Positions 1 to 7,415 of a stretch of DNA of 18,927 bases are shown here, one piece after another (within the stretch, counting starts at the first letter, position 1; the number at the start of each line of letters is the position of its first letter). The position numbers were made by a program, and so were the translations under genes. Source of the stretch: Actinomycetota bacterium (GTDB taxonomy: Bacteria > Actinomycetota > Thermoleophilia > Gaiellales > Gaiellaceae); the NCBI GenBank assembly GCA_005883235.1, contig VAYE01000059.1, positions 1-18,927 on the forward strand, read 5' to 3'. Below the pieces are notes generated by a model. The model had not been told where the DNA came from, did no database searches, and worked only from the letters and a program-made list of their open reading frames with translations.

Positions 1-202
1 GCTGGTTGACGTTCGGGTGAGAGAGCGCGGCGGCCGCGCGGGCCTCGCGCTCGAACCGCGCCGGGTCGGCCGCCGGGCCGAGGAGCTTGAGCGCTACCGT
101 ACGTCCGAGCTCGAGGTCCTCGGCGGCCCAGACCTCGGACATGCCGCCTGCGCCGAGGCGTTGCTCGAGGCGATAGCGGCCGGCGACGACGGTGTCGGGC
201 AC
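1..202 (-). CDS. Serine/threonine protein kinase, N-terminal part (cut by window edge)
   Basis: The reverse strand from a GTG at 202 encodes the first 67 residues of a Hanks-type (PknB-like) protein kinase, which would phosphorylate Ser/Thr of target proteins at the cytoplasmic side of the membrane. Visible are [18 protein letters not shown] (glycine-rich ATP loop), VALKLL with the ATP-anchoring lysine, and [16 protein letters not shown], containing the helix C glutamate. The frame has a stop at 212-214, so the GTG at 202 is the only sensible start. The gene runs off the left edge, so the catalytic loop and any PASTA or membrane segments are not visible. It diverges from moeA with only 22 bp between the starts. 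The family call is strong; the target is unknown. Confidence 0.88.
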   Translation of the reverse strand, partial: MPDTVVAGRYRLEQRLGAGGMSEVWAAEDLELGRTVALKLLGPAADPARFEREARAAAALSHPNVNQ

Positions 203-207
203 GGGGA

Positions 208-214
208 TACGTTA
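208..214. promoter_or_regulatory. Overlapping divergent -10 elements between kinase and moeA
   Basis: TACGTT (208-213, plus) and TAACGT (214-209, minus) both fit the actinobacterial TANNNT -10 pattern and overlap almost completely. The minus element ends about 6 nt before the kinase GTG (202), implying a leaderless mRNA. The plus element lies 11 nt before the GTG at 225 of moeA. No clear -35 hexamers are visible. This is a prediction from motif and spacing only. Confidence 0.35.
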
Positions 215-224
215 TGCGGCCAGC

Positions 225-1421
225 GTGGCGGACCTTCTATCGATCGACGAGGCGCTCGAGCGCATCCTCGCCCGCACACAGCCGCTCGCGGGCGAGAGCG
301 TGCCTCTCGAGGAGGCCGCCGGACGCGTGCTGGCGGAGCGCGCGGTCGCCGCGGTCGACCTGCCGCCCTTCGCGAGCTCGGCGATGGACGGCTTCGCGCT
401 CCGCGCGATCGACGCGCCCGCGATCCTCCCTGTCGTCGAGCGGATCGTGGCCGGGCGGCCGGCGGCTCGTGAACTGCGGCCCGGGGAGGCGGCGGCGATC
501 GCCACCGGCGCCGTCGTCCCGGACGGCGCCGATGCCGTCGTCCCCATCGAGTATGTTGTCGATCATGACAACAAAGTCGAGATTCTCGAGCCTGTCGCGG
601 TGGGTGCGAACGTCCGCCCGCGCGGCGGCGACGTTCGCGCCGGAGATGCGGTCGCCGAACCCGGAACGCGGCTCGGGCCGGCTCAGATCGGCGCGCTCGC
701 CGCAGTCGGCGCCGCGACGGTCGTCTGCGTGCGGCGCCCGCGGGCCGCCCTCGTGACCACCGGGACGGAGCTTCGCCGGCCCGGCGAGCCGCTGTCCCCC
801 GGGCAAATCTATGAGGCGAACGGGCCGATGCTCGAGGCGCAGCTCCGCTCAGCGGGTGCGGAAGTGGAGCGGCTCCCGGCCGTCGAGGACGACCCGGACG
901 CCCACCGTGCCGCGCTCGAGCGGGCGCTCGAAGCCGATCTCGTGGTGTCCTCAGGCGGCGTCTCCGTCGGGCCGCACGACCTCGTGCGGCGCGTCGAAGC
1001 CGAGCTCGGGGTGGAGGAGGTCTTCTGGCGCGTCGCTGTCAAGCCCGGAAAGCCGATCTCCTTCGGCGTGCGGGGGCCGACGCTCGTGTTCGGCCTGCCC
1101 GGCAATCCGGTCTCCTCGCTGGTCGGCTTCGAGCTCTTCGTCCGGCCGGCCGTGGCGGCGCTCCAAGGGGCAGCCGAGCCCGGGCCGGCGTTCGAGGCCG
1201 GACGCTTGGAGGCCCCGCTGCGGCGGAACGCGTCTCGGGACGAGCTCGTCCGCGCCCGACGGTTAACCGGTGCTAAAGGCACGGAGCTCCGCCCGGTCAG
1301 CGGCCAGGACTCGCACATGATCGTGCGGGCGGCCGGCGCGGATGCGCTCGTGCTCGTCCCGCGCGGGGACGGCGAGCTCGCGGCCGGCGAGACGGTCCGC
1401 TACCTGCGGTTGGACTCGTAG
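225..1421 (+). CDS. moeA: Molybdopterin molybdenumtransferase MoeA
   Basis: MoeA inserts molybdate into adenylylated molybdopterin, the last step of molybdenum cofactor synthesis in the cytoplasm. The 398-residue product has the family signatures in order: PPFASSAMDGFALRA near residue 45, VGANVRPRGGDVRAGD (about 130), LVTTGTEL (about 178), GQIYEANGPML, SSGGVSVGPHDLVR, FWRVAVKPGKPISFG and GLPGNPVSSLVGFELFVRP (about 285-305). Length is normal (about 400). The frame is also open from a GTG at 192, but that start would lie inside the divergent kinase gene and upstream of the predicted -10, so the GTG at 225 is preferred. The other Moco genes of the window, moaC and mog, lie 9 kb away. The gene ends 4 bp from the convergent sortase gene. 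Confidence 0.95.
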   Translation: MADLLSIDEALERILARTQPLAGESVPLEEAAGRVLAERAVAAVDLPPFASSAMDGFALRAIDAPAILPVVERIVAGRPAARELRPGEAAAIATGAVVPDGADAVVPIEYVVDHDNKVEILEPVAVGANVRPRGGDVRAGDAVAEPGTRLGPAQIGALAAVGAATVVCVRRPRAALVTTGTELRRPGEPLSPGQIYEANGPMLEAQLRSAGAEVERLPAVEDDPDAHRAALERALEADLVVSSGGVSVGPHDLVRRVEAELGVEEVFWRVAVKPGKPISFGVRGPTLVFGLPGNPVSSLVGFELFVRPAVAALQGAAEPGPAFEAGRLEAPLRRNASRDELVRARRLTGAKGTELRPVSGQDSHMIVRAAGADALVLVPRGDGELAAGETVRYLRLDS

Positions 1422-1425
1422 GGCA

Positions 1426-2130
1426 CTAACGGGCCGCCGCCAGCGCCTGCCCCGGCGAGTAGGCGGGCCCGACGCGCGGCTCGACCCGGATCGGCCTTGC
1501 GTAGGCGAGGTAGCGGTGCGTCGCGAAGAAGCGTGGGTGGCAGGCCTGCAGGATCACGACCTCGCGGCCGTGCGACTTGAGGACGGAGAGGTCGTCGGAG
1601 GGGACGATGCGATGCAGCGCGATCCGGTAGACGAAGGTCGCATAGGGAAGCTCCAGGGTGACGAGGTCGCCGCGCCGCAGCGAGTCGATGTGCGAGAAGG
1701 GCGCGAGGTAGGTCGTCCGGTGCCCGGCGATGTAGATGAGCTGCCCCTGGCCGGGCATGTAGGTCCGGAGGTCGCGGCCGGGGCCCTTCTTGAGCGTGTC
1801 GTGGTCGGTGCCGTTCACCAGGATCATGTTGAGCCCGAGGCGTGGCACCTTGATCCGGCCGATCGCCTGTCCTCGCTTCGAGTCCCGCCGGTACTGCGCC
1901 GCCTCGACGGCGATCGTCCGCCGCTCCGCGGCAAGCGTGTCTCCGGCTGGGCGGAGCGGGCGGAAGTTCGTGAAACGCTCGTCGTAGCTCGACGCCAGCC
2001 GATGCTGCTGCCAGCGCGTGTAGAGGGCCGTGAACGGGTCCTGCCACTGCCAGACGACGACGACCCAGAGCAGCGTGGCGATGCCGCCGACCACCATCAC
2101 CGTGCCGAGGATGCGGAAGACGCGCCTCAT
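1426..2130 (-). CDS. Sortase family cysteine transpeptidase
   Basis: This 234-residue protein has an N-terminal membrane anchor (residues about 8-27, ILGTVMVVGGIATLLWVVVV) followed by a sortase fold. Catalytic residues visible: His137 in GHRTTY, Cys197 in ILQACHP, and Arg206 in FFATHR. IGRIKVPRLGLNMIL (90-104) is the conserved first-strand motif. Sortases cleave LPxTG-like signals and join proteins to the cell wall or pilins. The TLxTC motif is altered to LQAC, as in class E/F-like actinobacterial sortases; the class is not certain. The ATG overlaps the stop of the upstream M28-like gene as ATGA, so the two are probably translationally coupled. No LPxTG substrate was found in this window, and the substrate is unknown. 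Confidence 0.88.
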   Translation of the reverse strand: MRRVFRILGTVMVVGGIATLLWVVVVWQWQDPFTALYTRWQQHRLASSYDERFTNFRPLRPAGDTLAAERRTIAVEAAQYRRDSKRGQAIGRIKVPRLGLNMILVNGTDHDTLKKGPGRDLRTYMPGQGQLIYIAGHRTTYLAPFSHIDSLRRGDLVTLELPYATFVYRIALHRIVPSDDLSVLKSHGREVVILQACHPRFFATHRYLAYARPIRVEPRVGPAYSPGQALAAAR

Positions 2131-4007
2131 CGGGCGTATAACGACCCGTCCGAGACCGCCGGTGCGCGGCGACGCGCTCGCCGGGCGAGGACGATCTTCC
2201 GCACGAGCTCCCGCAACGGGCCGCGCGGCGGCCGCTCTCCCGGCGCGGGATACGGCGCGTAGCGCCCGACGGTGAGCGCGACGAGCTGAGCGGCGGCAGC
2301 CGCCCAGGCGAGCGTGATGACCAGGGCCGGCACGCCGACGTAGCCGAGCGCTGTGAGCTCGAGGAGGTACCAGGGCGCGTGCAGGCCGAGTCCGAAGCGC
2401 GAGCCGAGCGACCAGAGGAGGAGAAGCGGGCCGGCGAAGCCCGCGACGAGGATCGCGGCCCGGGTCCACGGAGGCTTCGCACGGGACTGCGGGAGCCAGA
2501 GCCAGGCGTGCAGGGACGGGAGGACGAGCAGCAGCGCGAAGGCGTTCGTCGCGACGACGAGCAGCGAGACGACGCCGAGCGCGAGCAGGGCGGCCGTGTA
2601 GCCGGCGACCTCCTCGCCGGCGCCGATCCGCCGGCGCGGAAGCAACCGTGAGCGGGCGACGAGCCACGCCGCCCCGCAGGCGGCCAGGAAGCCGAGGATC
2701 GCCGCCACCGGCCAGTGCGTCGCGGCCGAGCTCTGGGCTGCGGGCGGCAGCCGTGCGCCGCCCGGCCAGGCTCCGGCCACCGCGAAGAGCTCGAAGAGCC
2801 CGCCGACGAGCAGCCAGAAGCCGAGCCGGCTCAGGTAGCTCCGAAGCGCCGGCGCGAGCGGGACCCGCCGTCTGCGGCAGCGCGCGAAGAGGTCGATCGT
2901 CGCGGCGAAGAAGGGCAGAAGGGCCGCGATCAGGACGAGCTCGATCGCCCAGCCGCGGATGAGCCGCGACCCGAGGTACACGTACGTCGATGTTCCCTGT
3001 GCGAGATCGAGTCCCTGGTCGAGGGAGCCGAGCAGCTCCTGCGCGGATCCGCCGAGCTGGGCCAGGCGGATGCGGTCGAGCCTCTCGGGCGTGTCGCCGA
3101 ACGAAGGCGGCGGGCGATCGCCGGAGCTCGTGATCGTCACCGCGGGAATGCCGCGGCCCACGAACGGGGCCTGCTCGTAGAGGCTGAACGGGAACGCGAG
3201 GTCGAGCAGCTGGCGAAGCGCGCTCGGCCGCGAGGGCCGTGACCCGGTCTGGTCGGCTATCCGGAGCGCCGCGGTCTCGACGAGCGAGGCCGCGGGCGAG
3301 CGGGGCGCGTCGCCCGCGAGCTCGAGCCGGGGCCGGCCCGTTCCGCCGAGCGCGTCGAGGTTCACGACCGCGACGACGCCGCCTCGCCGCGCCGCCTGGG
3401 CGGCGAAATGGGCGGCGCCGAGCCCTCCGAACGCGCCGCCGTCCGTGGAGAGGAACAGGATGCGGTGCGCCGGGGTCGCGCGACGGCCGGCGCCCACGTT
3501 CGCGTAGCCGCGCGCCAGCTCGATGAGGGCCGCGGTTCCCGATGCATTGTCGTTCGCGCCGGGACTCGTACCGGTGTTGTCCCGGTGGGCCATGACCACG
3601 ATCGTGTCGGGGGAGGTCCCAGGGGCGATGGTGGAGATGTTCTCGAGCCGGACGCGGCCGCGCCCCGGGATCGTGGCCTGGAAGCGATCGACGTGGGTCT
3701 GGAAGCCGTACGCGTTGAGCTGTTGCTCGAACCACTGCGCCGCGCCGGTGGCCTGCGGCGAGCCCGCCGAGCGGTCGGGGAACGAGTGCGCCAGGTCGGA
3801 CGCGAGCGCGTATGCGGCGTTGCGGTCGAATGCGGCCGGCAGCGGCGGCGCGGGAAGCGGGTTCGGGCGGGTGACGCTGAACGCCGCGACGAGGAGCGGG
3901 AGCGCGACGAGGAGCCAGGTCCCGCGGTACATCCGCGCGCTGACAGGTCGCTCGAGAGAGCCGGGCCGCGGCCGCCGACGCTCCGATCGGGCGGGTGCCG
4001 CCGCCAT
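2127..4007 (-). CDS. M28 peptidase-like multi-pass membrane protein, metal site degenerate
   Basis: The product has 626 residues. Residues about 29-46 form a membrane anchor or signal segment. About 60-320 resemble the zinc aminopeptidase M28 domain (MAHRDNTG...GANDNASGTAALIELARG, VVAVVNLDALG, GIPAVTI, DTPERLD). The C-terminal half holds several hydrophobic helices (from about residue 350 on). M28 enzymes use two zinc ions held by H, D, E, D, H. Here H141, D153 and D218 are present. The usual Glu-Glu pair is Gly191-Ala192 in TDGGAFGGLG, and the last His is absent around SSGDRPPPSFGDTPE. The protein is therefore possibly inactive as a peptidase. Start: ATG at 4007 fits a leaderless transcript from a -10 at 4018-4013; an internal ATG at 3932 directly before the membrane segment is the alternative. 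The gene is coupled to the sortase by ATGA. Confidence 0.8.
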   Translation of the reverse strand: MAAAPARSERRRPRPGSLERPVSARMYRGTWLLVALPLLVAAFSVTRPNPLPAPPLPAAFDRNAAYALASDLAHSFPDRSAGSPQATGAAQWFEQQLNAYGFQTHVDRFQATIPGRGRVRLENISTIAPGTSPDTIVVMAHRDNTGTSPGANDNASGTAALIELARGYANVGAGRRATPAHRILFLSTDGGAFGGLGAAHFAAQAARRGGVVAVVNLDALGGTGRPRLELAGDAPRSPAASLVETAALRIADQTGSRPSRPSALRQLLDLAFPFSLYEQAPFVGRGIPAVTITSSGDRPPPSFGDTPERLDRIRLAQLGGSAQELLGSLDQGLDLAQGTSTYVYLGSRLIRGWAIELVLIAALLPFFAATIDLFARCRRRRVPLAPALRSYLSRLGFWLLVGGLFELFAVAGAWPGGARLPPAAQSSAATHWPVAAILGFLAACGAAWLVARSRLLPRRRIGAGEEVAGYTAALLALGVVSLLVVATNAFALLLVLPSLHAWLWLPQSRAKPPWTRAAILVAGFAGPLLLLWSLGSRFGLGLHAPWYLLELTALGYVGVPALVITLAWAAAAAQLVALTVGRYAPYPAPGERPPRGPLRELVRKIVLARRARRRAPAVSDGSLYAR

Positions 4008-4012
4008 CGCTG

Positions 4013-4020
4013 GCTATAGT
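4013..4020. promoter_or_regulatory. Bidirectional -10 element between M28-like gene and response regulator
   Basis: The palindrome CTATAG gives TATAGT (4015-4020) on the plus strand and TATAGC (4018-4013) on the minus strand, in an otherwise very GC-rich spacer. The plus promoter would give the response regulator a leader of about 34 nt. The minus promoter would place the start of transcription at about the ATG at 4007 (leaderless). No good -35 box is seen on either strand. Confidence 0.4.
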
Positions 4021-4060
4021 AGGCGTCGAGTCCGAACGCGCGCCGGCAGGCGATTCTTCG

Positions 4061-4759
4061 ATGCCCGACGCCTCAACGATCCTCCTCGTCGACGACGAGG
4101 ACTCCGTCCAGAAGCTCCTCACGTATCCGCTCGAACGCGAGGGGTTTCGCGTCGTGCCCGCGCGCGACGGAGAGGAGGCGCTCGAGCGGTTCGCGGCCGA
4201 GCCGTTCGACCTCGTCGTCCTCGACGTGATGCTGCCGAAGCTCGACGGACTCGAGGTGTGCCGGCGCCTGCGCAGCCAGAGCTCGGTGCCGATCATCATG
4301 CTCACCGCGCGAGACGACGAGCTGGACAAGGTCCTCGGGCTCGAGCTCGGCGCGGACGACTACATCACGAAGCCGTTCTCGATCCGCGAGTTCCGCAGCC
4401 GCGTCCGGGCGCTCCTCCGCCGTGCGGCTGCGCCGCGGACGCCGTCGCCGGACGAGGAGCTGATCTCCGCGGACGGACTCGTGATCGACGTGGCCAAGCG
4501 GACCGTGAATGTCGGCGACAAGCCCGTCCAGCTCACGTACGTCGAGTTCGAGCTCCTGCGGACGCTCGCCTCGCACCCGGGACGCGTCTACACGCGCCAG
4601 ATGCTCCTCGAGTCGCTGTGGGGCGGCTCCGACTACCGCGAGCCGCGGACGATCGACGTCCACGTCCGCCACCTGCGCGAGAAGCTCGAGGACGACCCGC
4701 GCGAGCCGGAGTACATCCTCACCGTGCGCGGCGTCGGCTACCGCTTCAAGGACCACTAG
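4061..4759 (+). CDS. OmpR/PhoB-family response regulator
   Basis: This 232-residue DNA-binding response regulator is the output half of the two-component system with the next gene. The receiver domain (about 7-118) has the acidic pair DDED (11-14), phospho-acceptor Asp55 in LVVLDVMLPKLDG, Thr82 in MLTARDD and Lys104 in YITKPFS. The C-terminal winged helix (about 135-230) has VQLTYVEFELLRTLASHPGR, TIDVHVRHLREKLED and VRGVGYRF. Start: the ATG at 4061 puts STILLVDDED at the normal place; the upstream open frame from 3995 would run through the predicted promoter. The kinase gene begins 2 nt after its stop. It is divergent from the M28-like/sortase pair, which may be a target (inference). Confidence 0.95.
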   Translation: MPDASTILLVDDEDSVQKLLTYPLEREGFRVVPARDGEEALERFAAEPFDLVVLDVMLPKLDGLEVCRRLRSQSSVPIIMLTARDDELDKVLGLELGADDYITKPFSIREFRSRVRALLRRAAAPRTPSPDEELISADGLVIDVAKRTVNVGDKPVQLTYVEFELLRTLASHPGRVYTRQMLLESLWGGSDYREPRTIDVHVRHLREKLEDDPREPEYILTVRGVGYRFKDH

Positions 4760-4761
4760 CC

Positions 4762-6186
4762 GTGAATCCGCTCAGAAGCGTCGGCGCGCGTCTCTCGCTC
4801 GCCCTCGCGTTTCTCGTCGCCGGGGCTCTCGGCGCCGTCTACCTCTTCGCGGTGCCGTCCCTCGAGCGGAACCTCGTCCACGCGAAGCTCTCCCAGCTCG
4901 AACGAGTCGCGCCGAGCCTGCGGCAGCAGCTCTTGAACGACCAGCTCGGTTTCAACGATCCCGACTTCGTCGGGAACGCCGCCACGGCCGCGAATGCTCG
5001 CGTCGTCCTGTTCTCGATCCTGTCGTCCTCACCGGAGCCGGCGCTCGGGACTGTCGACGACTCGCGCCAAGGCGCCTCGTCGGCCGACGTCCAGAGCGAT
5101 CCCGTCGCTCTCCGGGCCGCGACGACGCTGGAGACCCAGCACGGAACCGTCTCCCGCGGCGACGAGCGATACGCCGAGGAGGCGCTTCCGATCGGCGACT
5201 CCGGGTACGTCCTGCTCCTCTCGGGCTCGCTCCACGACGCGCTCGGCAGCGTCCATCTCGTCCAGCACCGGCTGCTCATCGCCGGCCTCGCGGCCCTGCT
5301 CGCCTCGCTGATCCTCGGCTTCGGCGGCGCCGCGGTCTTCGCGCGCCGGATCCGCCGCCTGGAGCGCGCGGCCGACCGGATCGCCGGCGGCAGCTTCGAC
5401 GAGCCGCTCGACGACCCGACGCAGGACGAGCTCGGCGAGCTCGCGCGCGCGTTCGACCGCATGCGCCTCAGGCTCGCGCAGCTCGACCACGCGAGGCGCG
5501 AGTTCATCGCCAACGCCTCGCACGAGCTGCGGACGCCGCTCTTCTCGCTGGGCGGCTTCCTCGAGCTCTTCACCGACGAGGAGCTCGACGAGGAGACCAG
5601 GGCCGAGTTCCTCGCGACGATGCGGGAGCAGGTCGACCGGCTGACCCGCCTCGCCGGCGACCTGCTCGATCTCTCGCGCCTCGATGCGGGTCGCCTGCGG
5701 GTGGAGCGGGAGCCGGTCGAGCTTGCTGACGTAGCCCGCTCGCTCGTGGACGAGTTCCAGGCCGTCGCCCGCATGGGCGAGCGCTCGCTCGAGCTGGAGC
5801 TGGACGACGCCGCGCGCGTGCTCGGCGACGACGAGCGGGCGCTTCGCATCAGCCGCGCGCTCGTCGAGAACGCCCTCCGCCACACGCCGCACGGGACGCG
5901 GGTCGCGGTTCGAGCCGGAGGCGGCGAGCGCCCGGTGCTCGAGGTTGCGGACGACGGGCCGGGGATCCCCGCCGAGGAGCTCCGGCACGTCTTCGACCGC
6001 TTCTACCGCGGCGAGGGCTCGCTCGCGTCGGGAAGCGGCCTCGGGCTCGCGATCGCGCGGGAGCTCGCGGAGCGCATGGACGGGCGGCTCGAGGTCGAGT
6101 CGGAGGCGGGCCGGACGGTGTTTCGCCTCGTCCTGCCTCCCGCCGAGGCGTTTTCACGTGAAAACGTTCCCGTCGGCGCTCCGTAG
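4762..6186 (+). CDS. Membrane sensor histidine kinase (HAMP, HisKA, HATPase)
   Basis: The 474-residue sensor kinase partners the preceding regulator. It has a first membrane helix (about 11-31), an extracytoplasmic sensor region (about 32-170, no recognised fold), a second helix (about 171-194) and a HAMP domain (about 195-247, RRIRRLERAADRIAGG). The H-box is ASHELRTP with His254; the N-box is ALVENALRHTP, G1 is VADDGPGIP, the F-box is FDRFYRGEG and G2 is GSGLGLAIA. It starts with GTG at 4762, 2 nt after the regulator stop, so the pair is one operon. The last 15 residues (after FRLVLPP) lie beyond the kinase fold, and their codons contain a perfect 18-bp palindrome with a parS core. The signal sensed is unknown. 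Confidence 0.95.
   Translation: MNPLRSVGARLSLALAFLVAGALGAVYLFAVPSLERNLVHAKLSQLERVAPSLRQQLLNDQLGFNDPDFVGNAATAANARVVLFSILSSSPEPALGTVDDSRQGASSADVQSDPVALRAATTLETQHGTVSRGDERYAEEALPIGDSGYVLLLSGSLHDALGSVHLVQHRLLIAGLAALLASLILGFGGAAVFARRIRRLERAADRIAGGSFDEPLDDPTQDELGELARAFDRMRLRLAQLDHARREFIANASHELRTPLFSLGGFLELFTDEELDEETRAEFLATMREQVDRLTRLAGDLLDLSRLDAGRLRVEREPVELADVARSLVDEFQAVARMGERSLELELDDAARVLGDDERALRISRALVENALRHTPHGTRVAVRAGGGERPVLEVADDGPGIPAEELRHVFDRFYRGEGSLASGSGLGLAIARELAERMDGRLEVESEAGRTVFRLVLPPAEAFSRENVPVGAP
6149..6166. promoter_or_regulatory. parS-like perfect palindrome (ParB site candidate)
   Basis: CGTTTTCACGTGAAAACG is an 18-bp perfect palindrome. Its central 12 bp (6152-6163, TTTCACGTGAAA) equal the core of the well-known chromosomal parS consensus TGTTTCACGTGAAACA. 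The flanking positions differ symmetrically (T/A where the consensus has G/C). It lies in the last codons of the histidine kinase gene, 50 bp before the HtrA-like gene. Its A+T-rich sequence stands out in this GC-rich DNA. An alternative is an operator for the downstream protease gene. Confidence 0.6.
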
Positions 6187-6215
6187 GCCGCCGGTAGCTA
6201 CAGTGCGGCGGCCGC

Positions 6216-7415
6216 ATGCGCCCGGCCAGGCTCGCCACGATCTCCCTCCTCTGCGCCGGCCTCGGCGCAGTCACAGCGCTCGCGATCGGCCGTGGAGTGG
6301 GCTGGATCGGCGCCGCGACGACCGACACCGTGGTCGTGCCCTCGCAGTCGCAGCCCAGGCCGGTGTCGGCGCAGGCGATCGCGCACTCGGCTGCCAAGCC
6401 GCTGGTCGGGAACGGCTTCGACCCGGCCCAGCTGTACAAGCGGCGGGCGGCGGGCGTCGTGACGATCTACGCGTTCTTCGGGAACCAGCAGGCGGCGACG
6501 CAGGCCTCGCAGGGGTCCGGCTTCGTCGTCTCGAGGCGCGGCTACGTCCTCACGAGCTCGCACGTGATCACGAACGCCGGCGAGGGCCGCAGCGTCAGCG
6601 CGGCGAACCACGTCTACGTCGAGTTCGCCGACCGCGACCGGGCTCTCGCGCGGGTCGTCGGGTGGGACGTCTTCGACGACGTCGGCGTCCTGAAGATCGA
6701 TCCGAGCGCGCATCGGGTCGCTCCGGTGCCGCTCGGGGACTCCTCGAGCGTCCTCGTCGGCGAGCCCGTGGCCGCGATCGGAAGCCCCTTCGGGAACGCC
6801 GATTCGCTCGCAACGGGGGTCGTCTCCGCCGTGCACCGCTCGATCGACTCCCTGACCTCCCAGTTCGTCGTCCCCGACGCGATCCAGACCGACGCTCCGA
6901 TCAACCACGGAAACTCCGGCGGGCCGCTCTTCGACGCACGCGGCTTCGTGATCGGGATCAACGCGCAGATCAGGAGCGACACCGGGAACGCGCAGGGCGT
7001 CGGCTTCGCCGTGCCGATCAACGCCGCCCGCCGTTCCATGGAGCAGCTCGTCGCGACGGGCCGCGTCGTCTATCCCTACGTCGGGGTCAAGACGCAGGAT
7101 CTGACCCCCTCGGCCGCGCGCCACTTCGGGTTCGGCGTGAGGCGTGGAGCCGTGATCGTCGAGGTCACGAGCGGCAGCCCGGCCACGGATCGTCTCCGAG
7201 CGCCTCGCGGCCGGCGAGCGCGCGACGTTCACGATCGTCCGTGGCTCGCACCGGCAACGCGTCCAGCTCGTGCTCGCCGAGCGGCCCGCGAATGCGCCTG
7301 CCTGACCGCTCCTGCGTTTAGGAGAGCGCTGCGCCCGGCAATAAGGGCTCGAGAAGCCGTGCGGCGGTCGCGTGGCAGGATTACTTACGCAAACCTCGTA
7401 CAAACCAAACGGTGA
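6216..7415 (+). CDS. HtrA-like secreted serine protease with disrupted PDZ domain
   Basis: The first 323 residues are a normal S1C (DegP/HtrA) protease anchored by an N-terminal hydrophobic segment (about 5-35). The catalytic triad is visible: His116 in SSHVITNAG, Asp155 in FDDVGVLKID and Ser234 in INHGNSGGPLFD. The PDZ domain starts (YPYVGVKTQDLTP, GAVIVEVTSGSPA) but after codon 323 (about 7184) the frame becomes Arg-rich nonsense up to the TGA at 7415. The true PDZ end (RIVSERLAAGERATFTIVRG) continues in another frame from 7186 to 7305. About 35-45 residues normally lying between these parts are missing, so a frame-changing deletion is inferred. The protease domain may still act on envelope proteins without PDZ control. 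Assembly error is an alternative. The start ATG has no clear Shine-Dalgarno sequence. Confidence 0.8.
   Translation: MRPARLATISLLCAGLGAVTALAIGRGVGWIGAATTDTVVVPSQSQPRPVSAQAIAHSAAKPLVGNGFDPAQLYKRRAAGVVTIYAFFGNQQAATQASQGSGFVVSRRGYVLTSSHVITNAGEGRSVSAANHVYVEFADRDRALARVVGWDVFDDVGVLKIDPSAHRVAPVPLGDSSSVLVGEPVAAIGSPFGNADSLATGVVSAVHRSIDSLTSQFVVPDAIQTDAPINHGNSGGPLFDARGFVIGINAQIRSDTGNAQGVGFAVPINAARRSMEQLVATGRVVYPYVGVKTQDLTPSAARHFGFGVRRGAVIVEVTSGSPATDRLRAPRGRRARDVHDRPWLAPATRPARARRAARECACLTAPAFRRALRPAIRAREAVRRSRGRITYANLVQTKR
7186..7305 (+). pseudogene. Out-of-frame remnant of the HtrA PDZ C-terminus
   Basis: Reading from 7186 gives RIVSERLAAGERATFTIVRG followed by RVQLVLAERPANAPA and a TGA at 7303-7305. 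This is the typical last strand/helix region of an HtrA PDZ domain. It is in frame +1 relative to the upstream protease and probably marks the original gene end. The deletion junction lies at about 7182-7188. Confidence 0.7.
7306..7411 (+). promoter_or_regulatory. Leader of the anti-sigma gene with possible SigB-type promoter
   Basis: If the HtrA gene originally ended at 7305, this 106-bp stretch is intergenic and is less GC-rich towards its end. GTTTAG (7316-7321) and GGCAAT (7337-7342), 15 bp apart, loosely resemble the general-stress sigma pattern GTTT / GGGTAT. Autoregulation of RsbW-type genes by their sigma factor is known in other bacteria. The match is weak (4 of 6 in the -10), so this is only a candidate. 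No Shine-Dalgarno sequence precedes the GTG at 7412. Confidence 0.2.

Noticed and set aside
192..224. Upstream GTG start of moeA at 192
   Set aside because: It would place the first codons within the divergent kinase gene and upstream of the predicted -10, and the added residues do not match the family N-terminus.
1422..1425. Terminator between convergent moeA and sortase genes
   Set aside because: Only 4 bp separate the two stop codons and no T-rich hairpin is visible.
1426..4329. Long minus-strand open frame of 967 codons across the sortase and M28-like genes
   Set aside because: Its 3' third is the sortase gene; the rest is the Arg/Pro-rich shadow frame of the M28-like gene, which has clear domain motifs in its own frame.
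7412..7415. GTGA overlap between the HtrA frame and the anti-sigma gene as evidence of coupling
   Set aside because: The TGA belongs to the shifted nonsense frame; the original HtrA gene end appears to be 7305, so the overlap is probably accidental.
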